DNA of 64,000 nt. Source: Gammaproteobacteria bacterium (lineage in GTDB: Bacteria > Pseudomonadota > Gammaproteobacteria > SZUA-152). The notes beneath the pieces were generated by a model. That model was not told the origin of the DNA. It worked only from the letters and a program-made list of their open reading frames with translations, and searched no databases. The first letter of the stretch is position 1, and the number at the start of each line of letters is the position of its first letter. The translations under genes and the position numbers were made by a program. Below are positions 26,901 to 34,910 of this stretch, in pieces. The stretch covers positions 62,001-126,000 of the forward strand of contig JAKIUF010000002.1 in the NCBI GenBank assembly GCA_021647705.1, read 5' to 3'.

Positions 26901-27030
26901 CTTAACTTAACATGCCTATGCACTTGGCTCAGCTGGTTCGTTTTTTATCAACATTTGGCGGTTATAACGGGAATTTTCCGCTCAATCTATGGCCAAGCAT
27001 GAGTTAAATGCATAGGCATGTAACTTAATG
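26901..27030. repeat. Inverted-repeat element between HDOD and Sel1 genes
   Basis: The perfect 12-bp inverted copies CATGCCTATGCA (26911-26922) and TGCATAGGCATG (27009-27020) have partly matching TTAAcTTAA flanks outside. The 86-bp spacer has no open frame. The origin is unknown; it could be a small miniature element. Together with the terminator downstream it accounts for the 304-bp gap between the two genes. Confidence 0.5.
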
Positions 27031-27077
27031 ACGTTGCTATACGTCCCCAATCCTTCTCTTTTATTTTCACATCCAAT

Positions 27078-27110
27078 AAAAAACCGCGACCATCATGGTC
27101 GCGGTTTTTT
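27078..27110. terminator. Bidirectional rho-independent terminator
   Basis: The stem ACCGCGACCA (27083-27092) pairs with TGGTCGCGGT (27096-27105). An A run precedes and a T run follows, so it works on both strands, ending the HDOD operon and the Sel1 gene. Confidence 0.9.
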
Positions 27111-27133
27111 GTTCATATCCATCTGCATTAACA

Positions 27134-27967
27134 TTACATAATCAAAGCAACCTTCGTATCTTCATCTGCCTTGAGGTTATTCAGCGCCACAACGGCATCC
27201 TGCGCACCCTGTGCCGCAGCCAGACTCAGCCAATACTGTGCCTGACGGATATCACGCGGCACACCAGTGCCTTCGGCATATAGGCGACCCAGGCTCAACT
27301 GTGCCAGCATATGACCTTGCAAAGCCGATTTTTCCATCCATTTCACGGCTAGCACCATGTTGATTTTCATGCCCAGTCCCTGCTGATACATGCCTGCCAG
27401 CTTGTACTGTGCATCAGCATTCCCTTTTTGCGCATAGACATCAAACTCAGAAGCGGCGACCTGATACAAACGGCGGCTTTCCTGTATGTTAGCACTCACA
27501 CCCTTTGCGCCCTTGGAAAATACAGCGCCTAGTTGATAATAAGCATCAGGGTGGCCTTGTTCTGCGGCCTTGCGGTACCACTCAATAGCCGCTTTTGCAT
27601 CATTCTGTTTTTTTGCGAAATAAATATTCCCCAAAGAAAGCTGCGCGTGAACAACCCCTTTTTCTGCGGCCTTACGTGTCCATTTCAGGGTTTCAGACTG
27701 TATATCCTCAGCATAAAGTTTATTTTCCGCAAACAGGCGCATTAGCATATGCGCTGCTCCGTCATTACCTGCATCCGCAGCGCCCATAAAATGTTGCCCT
27801 GCCTTAACATAATTGCCCACGGCATAAGCCATCAAACCATCCTCATATAAATCAGCTTGCACACTAAAAACCGTAACACTCAATGACAAACCAAGAATGG
27901 CCTTACAAAAAAAACCTGGTGTACTACGTGCTACATTCTGTGTGTGGCGAGATGCAAAAATCATCAT
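27134..27967 (-). CDS. Sel1-repeat (TPR-like) exported protein
   Basis: The protein has 277 residues. A signal peptide spans roughly 20-38 (FCKAILGLSLSVTVFSVQA). At least four Sel1-like repeats of about 36 residues follow (KAAEKGVVHAQLSLGNIYF, KAAEQGHPDAYYQLGAVFS, KGNADAQYKLAGMYQQG, QGHMLAQLSLGRLYAEG, then AAAQGAQDAVVALNNL). These repeats form helical solenoids for protein binding. Two adjacent ATGs (27967, 27964) are possible; AGGAGA upstream favours the second. The partner is unknown. It is a monocistronic gene ended by the bidirectional hairpin. Confidence 0.85.
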   Translation of the reverse strand: MMIFASRHTQNVARSTPGFFCKAILGLSLSVTVFSVQADLYEDGLMAYAVGNYVKAGQHFMGAADAGNDGAAHMLMRLFAENKLYAEDIQSETLKWTRKAAEKGVVHAQLSLGNIYFAKKQNDAKAAIEWYRKAAEQGHPDAYYQLGAVFSKGAKGVSANIQESRRLYQVAASEFDVYAQKGNADAQYKLAGMYQQGLGMKINMVLAVKWMEKSALQGHMLAQLSLGRLYAEGTGVPRDIRQAQYWLSLAAAQGAQDAVVALNNLKADEDTKVALIM

Positions 27968-28253
27968 AGCTCTCCTGCTATCCGGTTAAATGTTGTGGTG
28001 AATGTTTACTGCTTGTTTTGTGATGCGTTGGTCGTGCATCTTTACGGCCACCACCGGGCAGACTGAACCCCTGCGGATTAAAAATGTGATAAAGGTCACC
28101 ACCTAATTCTTATTAAGTGATTTCGGAAAAATTTATCAATATTTAGATGCCCATTGGGGTATTTTTATGGTAAAAAGATAGGTCGGATTTGAAATACGAA
28201 AAAAATATAAAATGGTATAATTTTATCTTGTTTTCATATAAGGGGTGCTTGCG

Positions 28254-29207
28254 GTGAAACTGCAACAACTACGGTATATCTGTGAAGTTGCCAGGCGGGG
28301 ATTGAATGTTACTACGGCAGCTGAACGTCTGTTCACTGCTCAGTCGGGCATCAGCACCCAGATTCGCCTGCTTGAAGAAGAATTAAACACACAAATTTTT
28401 GAGCGGCACGGCAAGCGACTGACTGGCGTTACCCAGGCGGGTGAAAGCATCATCATCATGGCCGAACGTATTCTTACCGAAGCCGAAAATATCCGCCAGG
28501 TCGCTCAGCAGGTCAATGATGATACCAAGGGTACATTGTCTATTGCCACTACACATACACAGGCTTATCACGCCCTGCCAAAAGTTATCGCCAAATTTAC
28601 CGAAATTTATCCCGATGTAAAACTGCGTATCCATCAGGGGAATACACAGCAGATTTATGACATGCTGCTCAGTCGCACGGCCGATGTAGCCGTGACCACT
28701 GCCAGTAAAAATATGCCTAAAGAGCTGGTGATGCTGCCCTATCGGGAATGGAGTTTATCGGCTATCACCCCTCCGGGACACCCGTTGACCCAAGAGCCCG
28801 AACTGACGCTGTCCGCACTGGCAAAATACCCGTTGATTACCTACGACCACGAAGTCGCTGGTCGCGCTGCCATTAACCAAGCTTTTACTGACGAAGGCCT
28901 GCTCACCAACATTGCGCTCACCGCGCTGGACTCTGACATCATCAAAAAATATGTCCGACTGGGACTGGGAGTGGGCTTGATTGCCGAAACTGCACTGGAT
29001 GATAGCGAAGACAACAATCTTGCTGTAATGCCTGCTGGCCACCTGTTTCGTCCCAGCACCAGTTGTGTGTGCGTGCATCGTGGCCGCCACTTACGCAACT
29101 ATGTTTATGCGTTTATCACTCACATCACTCCGCAGCTTACCGAGGATGCCGTGGAAGGCATCCTGCATTGGGAGTCTACCAAGGGTGAAAATCAGACAGC
29201 GCGTTAA
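28254..29207 (+). CDS. cysB: LysR-type regulator, CysB-like
   Basis: The protein has 317 residues. It starts (GTG) KLQQLRYICEVARRG like CysB/Cbl; an upstream in-frame GTG (28245) adds three residues, but an AGGGG site suits 28254. The N-terminal winged HTH (about 1-60, TAAERLFTAQSGISTQIRLLEEEL) is followed by the substrate-binding domain (about 90-300), with THTQAYHALP near its start and a CysB-like GVGLIAE segment. CysB activates cysteine and sulfur-assimilation genes in response to acetylserine. No sulfur genes are in the window, so the assignment to CysB rather than Cbl rests on sequence resemblance alone. The 286-bp upstream region is AT-rich and contains TATAAT at 28216-28221. Confidence 0.82.
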   Translation: MKLQQLRYICEVARRGLNVTTAAERLFTAQSGISTQIRLLEEELNTQIFERHGKRLTGVTQAGESIIIMAERILTEAENIRQVAQQVNDDTKGTLSIATTHTQAYHALPKVIAKFTEIYPDVKLRIHQGNTQQIYDMLLSRTADVAVTTASKNMPKELVMLPYREWSLSAITPPGHPLTQEPELTLSALAKYPLITYDHEVAGRAAINQAFTDEGLLTNIALTALDSDIIKKYVRLGLGVGLIAETALDDSEDNNLAVMPAGHLFRPSTSCVCVHRGRHLRNYVYAFITHITPQLTEDAVEGILHWESTKGENQTAR

Positions 29208-29220
29208 AAGTGCTGGGGAT

Positions 29221-29808
29221 CTACTGTTCTTCGGTTTTTTGTCCAACGAACAGCGCTTCATTACGCAGCCCCTGCGTAATGTCACCCAGGGCACCGGCTT
29301 CGTGATACACCCGCAGCCGCAGCGGCGCAAACATTGTCAGCAATTCATTCTCGGCCAATAAAAAATCGGGATTCGTCGGTCCTTGTTGAGATACCTTGTC
29401 TTTTACAAACGTCTGATAAAACAATAAACCCCCTGGTCGCAATGCGGCACACAACGTCGGAGCCAAAGCTCGTTGCAAAAAATAGCTGACCACAATCACA
29501 TCAAACGATGCTGGCATTGGTGGCTGTTCCTCCACATCACGCACGGCAGCCTGCATTTGCAAACATTCCGTCGCCGCGCGCGATCGTAATGCATCAATCG
29601 CCACTGATGACAAATCCCAGGCTTGTACAGCCAAGCCTGCCTGCGCCAGCAGCAGCGCATTGCCACCCAGACCACAGGCCAGATCCAGCGCATCACCCGA
29701 TGCCGGTAACAAGTGATGGTTTTCCCGTAAAACCTGCGCCACCCGAGGTTTACCCTCTGCGGCTGCATATCGGCAATCCCATTTTTTCTGTTCGTATTTT
29801 GTTGGCAT
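29221..29808 (-). CDS. Class I SAM-dependent methyltransferase
   Basis: The protein has 195 residues from MPTKYEQKKWDCRYA (29808). Motif I is ALDLACGLGGNALLLAQ and an acidic motif II is VQAWDLSSVAI; FDVIVVSYFLQR and LRPGGLLFYQTF complete the Rossmann methyltransferase fold. It resembles the TehB/tellurite-resistance-like group. The substrate is unknown. The gene is convergent with cysB (13 bp between stops), with no terminator seen between them. Confidence 0.82.
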   Translation of the reverse strand: MPTKYEQKKWDCRYAAAEGKPRVAQVLRENHHLLPASGDALDLACGLGGNALLLAQAGLAVQAWDLSSVAIDALRSRAATECLQMQAAVRDVEEQPPMPASFDVIVVSYFLQRALAPTLCAALRPGGLLFYQTFVKDKVSQQGPTNPDFLLAENELLTMFAPLRLRVYHEAGALGDITQGLRNEALFVGQKTEEQ

Positions 29809-29953
29809 TGTTTTCACACACACATTGCTTACGGATTATGGATCCACACTTGACCACAGGCGGCCAATAGCGAAAGATCATCCATTCTAGCCGAAACCTG
29901 CAATCACTATTGATTCAACGGATTAATTCAGCTTCAACCGGAATACCATCACA

Positions 29954-30157
29954 ATGGAAAACAGAATAACTGACTTGGAAATTCGCCTTACCCATCAAGA
30001 GGCAGCACTGGAAGAAATGAACGGCGTGTTGTTGGCGCAACACACGCTGATTGGCAAATTGCAGGATGATCTCACTCGTTTGCGAGGACAACTGCAAGAC
30101 AACAACACAGGTGGTGTGACTGAACAGGTCAACGAACCTCCACCCCCGCATTATTGA
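29954..30157 (+). CDS. slyX: SlyX family protein
   Basis: The protein has 67 residues. The N-terminal coiled coil (MENRITDLEIRLTHQEAALE to about residue 48) is followed by a short tail ending PPPHY, a hallmark of SlyX. The function is unknown even in E. coli. It lies 52 bp upstream of the DUF3301 gene and is probably co-transcribed with it. Confidence 0.88.
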   Translation: MENRITDLEIRLTHQEAALEEMNGVLLAQHTLIGKLQDDLTRLRGQLQDNNTGGVTEQVNEPPPPHY

Positions 30158-30209
30158 ATACGGTGACTTTTTATACACGCACAAAAACCGGCAAGAACGT
30201 TAATCTACG

Positions 30210-30524
30210 ATGATCGATATTCTGTGGCTAATCATTTTAGGGCTGGGCATATGGTATTGGTGGGACAGTGTGCGCACCCAAGAGCTTGCTCGGGATGCCG
30301 GGTTACGTGCCTGCCAACAAGCCGGGGTGCAATTTCTCGATGATACTGTAGAGCGAAAACGGCAATGGTTTCGGCGCAATACACAGGGTAAAACCCAGTT
30401 ATGCCGTTTGTATTTTTTTGAATTCACCAGCGATGGTGCCGAGCGTTATCAGGGACGCATTGTGATGTTTGGGCAAGCCTTGCGCGAAGTGGAAATGGAT
30501 GCTTACCGTATCCCGCAGGAATAA
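30210..30524 (+). CDS. DUF3301 protein
   Basis: The protein has 104 residues. A single N-terminal membrane helix (about 3-18, ILWLIILGLGIWYWW) is followed by a cytoplasmic domain with RDAGLRACQQAGVQFLDDTV, LCRLYFFEFTSDGAERYQG and a final VEMDAYRI, the DUF3301 pattern found in many gammaproteobacteria. The function is unknown. It is convergent with trkH, with only 1 bp between stop codons. Confidence 0.85.
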   Translation: MIDILWLIILGLGIWYWWDSVRTQELARDAGLRACQQAGVQFLDDTVERKRQWFRRNTQGKTQLCRLYFFEFTSDGAERYQGRIVMFGQALREVEMDAYRIPQE

Positions 30525-30525
30525 G

Positions 30526-31977
30526 TTATTTACGCCAGAAAGCCGGTGTCAACAACACCAGTAAAGTGAAGATTTCCAAACGTCCCAACAACATGGCAAA
30601 ACACAAAATCCACTTTGCAGTGGAGTTGATATCACCATAGTGAGCGCCTACATCACCCAGGCCGGGGCCAAGGTTGTTCATTGATGCCGCTACAGCAGAG
30701 AAGGCAGTGACCTGGTCCAGCCCGGTCATCATGATCAATAGCATCATCACTGCGAATGATGCGATATACAGCGCAAAAAACCCCCACACCGCATTGATAA
30801 CCCGTTCGGGCAATGGCTTGTTACCAATTTTAACCGGAATCTGTGCATTAGGATGAATCAACCGAAAGATTTCCCGCAGCCCCTGCTTAACTAGCAACAA
30901 AAACCGGACCACTTTGAGTCCACCACCTGTGGAGCCTGCACAACCACCGATGAAGCTGGTAAACAATAATAATACCGGTAAAAACCCCGGCCAGTTGTAA
31001 TGGTCTGTCGTAGTAAACCCACTGGTCGTACCAATGGACACCGCCTGAAAAATGCCATGATGCAGCGCATTACCAACAGTATCAAAAGTCTTTGTCTGGT
31101 AGAGATAAACAGTAGTAATAACCGCGCTGACTGATAATACAAAAAAGTAGGTACGCACTTCCGGGTCATACAAATAAGGTTTTAAGCTCACTCCGCGCCA
31201 AGCCAAAAAGTGTAACGCGAAGTTGATGCCCGCAAGCAGCATGAAGATCACGGCCACCATTTCGATGAGCATGCTGTCAAAGTAACCAATGCTGGCGTCG
31301 TGCGTGGAAAAACCGCCAATGGCAATAGTGGAAAAACTGTGTGCAATGGCATCAAAGCCGCTCATCCCCGCCAGCCAATAGGACAGGGCGCAGGCGACTG
31401 TTAACCCCAGATAGATGTACCATAACGCCTTGGCTGTTTCGGTGATGCGTGGCGTGAGCTTGCTGTCTTTCATCGGCCCTGGCGTTTCGGCACGATACAG
31501 CTGCATGCCACCGATACCCAGCATAGGCAGAATGGCAACGGCCAGCACGATAATGCCCATACCGCCCATCCATTGCAGTTGCTGTCGGTAAAATAAAATG
31601 GCATGCGGCAAATCATCAAGACCCGTCAGCACGGTTGCACCAGTGGTGGTCAACGCTGAAATGGATTCAAATACGGCATCCGTCAATGACATGTGAGGGG
31701 TTTCCGCCAACAGGAACGGCAACGAACCCGATAGACCCAATACTAGCCAGAACACGGCGACAATAATAAACCCGCCTCGTAAGCGCACTTCCATTTTTAC
31801 CTTGCGTACTGGAAACCACGTCACCAGCCCCATGGTCAGTGTCGCAATAAATGCACCAAGGAAAGGATAAACCGCGCCATCGCCGTACCACAGGCCCACT
31901 GCGGCAGAGGGCAGTGTGGTGAAGCTGAAGACCATCAACAACAGCCCGACGATGCGTTGAATAACAGCGCGTTGCAT
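30526..31977 (-). CDS. trkH: Potassium uptake membrane protein TrkH
   Basis: The protein has 483 residues from MQRAVIQRIVGLLLMVFS (31977), the same length as E. coli TrkH; an upstream GTG at 32025 gives an atypical basic extension. It is a polytopic K+ channel subunit of the Trk/Ktr superfamily with four pore-loop repeats, for example ALTTTGATVLTG, TIAIGGFSTHD, GTTSGFTTTDHYN and SMNNLGPGL. It works with TrkA, encoded 112 bp upstream. Confidence 0.95.
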   Translation of the reverse strand: MQRAVIQRIVGLLLMVFSFTTLPSAAVGLWYGDGAVYPFLGAFIATLTMGLVTWFPVRKVKMEVRLRGGFIIVAVFWLVLGLSGSLPFLLAETPHMSLTDAVFESISALTTTGATVLTGLDDLPHAILFYRQQLQWMGGMGIIVLAVAILPMLGIGGMQLYRAETPGPMKDSKLTPRITETAKALWYIYLGLTVACALSYWLAGMSGFDAIAHSFSTIAIGGFSTHDASIGYFDSMLIEMVAVIFMLLAGINFALHFLAWRGVSLKPYLYDPEVRTYFFVLSVSAVITTVYLYQTKTFDTVGNALHHGIFQAVSIGTTSGFTTTDHYNWPGFLPVLLLFTSFIGGCAGSTGGGLKVVRFLLLVKQGLREIFRLIHPNAQIPVKIGNKPLPERVINAVWGFFALYIASFAVMMLLIMMTGLDQVTAFSAVAASMNNLGPGLGDVGAHYGDINSTAKWILCFAMLLGRLEIFTLLVLLTPAFWRK

Positions 31978-32089
31978 TGGCGTTACAGGGAAAAGAGAAA
32001 AGGAGAAAAGGGGCCGAAAAGACACAAGCCATCAGGCTGAAACAAGGTCACTTTTCTTTCCTTTTTTATCTTTATTTTCTTTTCTGCCT

Positions 32090-33463
32090 TCACAGAAAGG
32101 TAACCCCCACCTGAAACAAACGTTCTACATCAGGAATACGCTCTTTGTCCACGACAAACAAAATGACATGGTCATCTGCTTCAATCACGGTGTCGTGATG
32201 GGCGATGATAACTTTGTCACCTCGCACAATAGCACCGATATTGGTACCCACAGGCAACTTGATGTCTTCAATGGCGCGCCCAACGACTTTGGATGATTTT
32301 TCATCACCGTGTGCCACAGCCTCAATGGCCTCCGCCGCACCCCGGCGCAGGGAATGTACGGCGGTGACATCACCGCGACGCACATGGGTCAACAAACTAC
32401 CGATGGTAGCTTGTTGCGGTGAGATGGCGATATCAATAATACCGCTTTGCACTAGATCAACATAAGCAGCACGGTTAATCAGCGCCATGACTTTTTGTGC
32501 GCCGAGACGTTTGGCCAGCATCGCGGAAAGAATGTTGGCTTCGTCATCGTTGGTGACCGCACAAAACACATCGGTGTGCTCGATATTTTCATCCATCAAC
32601 AATTCTTCATCGGCAGCATCACCATGCAGCACAATGGTTTTTTCCAGATCGACAGAAATACGCTTCGAACGTTCGGCATTGTGGTCAATCAATTTGACCT
32701 GATATTTATATTCCAACGCCTTGGCAAGGCGTGTACCAATGTTACCGCCACCCGCAAGTATGACTCGTTTGACCGGGCGATCCAGGCGTCGCAATTCTTT
32801 CATTACTACACGAATGTGACGCTTTGCCGCAATGAAAAAGACCTCGTCATCAGCTTCAATAACCGTGTCACCGTCAGGCGCAATAGCATGGCCACGGCGA
32901 TAAATGGCAGCGACCCGTGTTTCTATACCCGGCATATGTTCACGCAGGGTTTTTAATGCTTGACCCACCAGTGGGCCGCCATAATAGGCTCGCACGGCTA
33001 CCAGTTGCACTTTGCCACCGGCAAAGTCCAACACCTGCAATGCTCCCGGATGCTCAATGAGTCGTTGCACATAGTCAGTGACCAGTTGCTCGGGACTGAT
33101 GAGCACGTCTACCGGTAGCGCTTCCTGGGTGAACAGTTGGGGATGGGATAAATAACCAACACTGCGCACCCGGGCAATTTTGGTGGGTGTGTGAAACAGG
33201 GTGTAGGCTACCTGACAAGCGACCATGTTGATTTCATCGCTGTTGGTCACGGCCAGAATCATATCTGCATCTTCAGCACCCGCGCGTGCCAGCACTTCAG
33301 GATGAGCGGCTTCTCCCACTACAGTGTTAATATCTAGCCTGTCACGCAGCGTTTCGAGTTTGGTTTCGTCGATATCCACCACGGTGATGTCACTTGCCTC
33401 GGTGGCCAGCACTTCCGCCACCGAGGTGCCTACCTGACCTGCACCCAATATTATTATTTTCAT
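32090..33463 (-). CDS. trkA: Trk system potassium transport regulator TrkA
   Basis: The protein has 457 residues, a peripheral cytoplasmic NAD(H)/ATP-binding gate for TrkH. It has two RCK halves: [19 protein letters not shown] (GxGxxG) at 1-19 and [18 protein letters not shown] at about 233-250, each followed by a TrkA-C domain ([12 protein letters not shown] and the final [15 protein letters not shown]). It is located downstream of ntrX, after 30 bp, and upstream of trkH. In E. coli it follows rsmB directly; here ntrYX and a DUF4390 gene lie between. Confidence 0.96.
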   Translation of the reverse strand: MKIIILGAGQVGTSVAEVLATEASDITVVDIDETKLETLRDRLDINTVVGEAAHPEVLARAGAEDADMILAVTNSDEINMVACQVAYTLFHTPTKIARVRSVGYLSHPQLFTQEALPVDVLISPEQLVTDYVQRLIEHPGALQVLDFAGGKVQLVAVRAYYGGPLVGQALKTLREHMPGIETRVAAIYRRGHAIAPDGDTVIEADDEVFFIAAKRHIRVVMKELRRLDRPVKRVILAGGGNIGTRLAKALEYKYQVKLIDHNAERSKRISVDLEKTIVLHGDAADEELLMDENIEHTDVFCAVTNDDEANILSAMLAKRLGAQKVMALINRAAYVDLVQSGIIDIAISPQQATIGSLLTHVRRGDVTAVHSLRRGAAEAIEAVAHGDEKSSKVVGRAIEDIKLPVGTNIGAIVRGDKVIIAHHDTVIEADDHVILFVVDKERIPDVERLFQVGVTFL

Positions 33464-33493
33464 AAATCCTTAATCATTAAACGACAGGCTTAT

Positions 33494-34852
33494 TCAGCGG
33501 CCCGCGCGTCGTGTGTCAATTCCCAGGGTACGCAATTTGCGATAAAGGTTTGTCCGTTCCATGCCCACCAGTCTGGCCACTTTACCCACGCTGCCGCCGG
33601 CCTGTTGTAAATGATATTCGAGATAGGCTTTTTCAAATTGCTCACGCGCCTGACGCAAAGGCAAATCAAAATTTGCCGGGTCCATGCCCCCAAATGATAC
33701 CGCGCCAGCATCCAGTGCTGCCTCCACTTCATCCAGTCCAATATCAGTTTCCAGTCCCAACACCAACAAACGCCGTACTAAACCTTCCAATTCGCGGATA
33801 TTGCCCGGCCATTCATAGTGACGCAAGCGATTTTGTGCCGCCACCGTAAAATTACGATAAGGCAAGGCTTCTTTATCTACTAACAGGTTAACGTAATAAA
33901 CCAGCAGCTCGGTGACATCTTCCACATGCTCGCGTAGGGCGGGTACATGTACTGGCACAACATTAAGTAGATGATACAAATCCTCACGAAAACGGCCAGC
34001 GCGGATTTCCTGTTCCAAATCATAGTGAGTAGCGGTGATAATACGCGCATCCAGTGTCAGGGGCTGGATGCCATTCATGCGCACCCATTTGCCTGTGCTC
34101 AAAACAGCAAACAGGCTGTCCTGCATGTCGGCATCCAGCTCGGCAACATCATCCAGAAACAGCGTGCCACTTTGAGCCTGTTCGAGAAAGCCGGGCTGAA
34201 TATCCGTGCCTTCTTCTTTACCAAATAACAATACATCGCCCTGGCCATCGTGAAATTGCCGGGTATGCACATCGACAAACGGGCCATGTTGTCGTGCAGA
34301 ACGCGCATGAATATATTCGGCACTGAATGTTTTCCCGCTGCCGGGCTCACCGTAAAACAACACGGTTCCCGAATGATGTGCCAGTTTTTCCAGTTGTTCG
34401 CGTAACAATTGAATCTGCACGGTTTTACCCACCGGTGGTACAGGCTGTAATGGTGCTCGTTGCAGATTACCCGGTGTATTTTGTTTTGCTTCTGCCAGAG
34501 TGTGTTCAACGGTGTGTAGCAGCTTGGCCAGCGACAGGGGTTTCTCAATAAAATCTTTGGCACCCAGGCGGGTGGCTTCTACCGCCGTTTCCACATTGCC
34601 GTGGCCGGACATCATGATCACCGGGGCTGTCATGGCCATATCGCTGGAAAATTCTTTTAACAGCGTAATACCATCAATGTCAGGCATCCAGATATCCAGC
34701 AAAATCATGTCGGGAACCTTCTGGCGCACCAAATGCCGTGCGGACTCACCATTTTCTGCAATGGCCACCACATAACCTTCATCTTCCAGAATATCTTTTA
34801 CCAATGTACAGATATCCGGTTCATCATCCACCACTAAAATATAGGGTTTCAT
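33494..34852 (-). CDS. ntrX: NtrX-type response regulator without GAFTGA motif
   Basis: The protein has 452 residues from the ATG at 34852 (a TTG three codons upstream is possible). The receiver domain (1-120) has VVDDEPD and phosphoacceptor Asp53 in ILLDIWMP. The central AAA+ domain has Walker A GEPGSGKTF, Walker B TLFLDDVAEL and FREDLYHLLNVV. The segment that normally carries GAFTGA reads LLFGKEEGTDIQPGFLEQA, so the sigma-54 contact loop is missing. The Fis-type HTH is at the C-terminus (SVGKVARLVGMERTNLYRKL). It is the partner of NtrY, encoded just upstream. It may act as a DNA-binding regulator without opening sigma-54 promoters. Confidence 0.9.
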   Translation of the reverse strand: MKPYILVVDDEPDICTLVKDILEDEGYVVAIAENGESARHLVRQKVPDMILLDIWMPDIDGITLLKEFSSDMAMTAPVIMMSGHGNVETAVEATRLGAKDFIEKPLSLAKLLHTVEHTLAEAKQNTPGNLQRAPLQPVPPVGKTVQIQLLREQLEKLAHHSGTVLFYGEPGSGKTFSAEYIHARSARQHGPFVDVHTRQFHDGQGDVLLFGKEEGTDIQPGFLEQAQSGTLFLDDVAELDADMQDSLFAVLSTGKWVRMNGIQPLTLDARIITATHYDLEQEIRAGRFREDLYHLLNVVPVHVPALREHVEDVTELLVYYVNLLVDKEALPYRNFTVAAQNRLRHYEWPGNIRELEGLVRRLLVLGLETDIGLDEVEAALDAGAVSFGGMDPANFDLPLRQAREQFEKAYLEYHLQQAGGSVGKVARLVGMERTNLYRKLRTLGIDTRRAGR

Positions 34853-34910
34853 TGTTTTCAATTTACCTTTACACAGTTTTCCTTGTACCCAAGGAAGTGC
34901 CTATCAGATT

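Noticed and set aside
28189-28221. Sigma-70 promoter TTGAAA ... TATAAT upstream of cysB
   Set aside because: The spacing is 21 bp, too long for a standard promoter; only the -10 is convincing.
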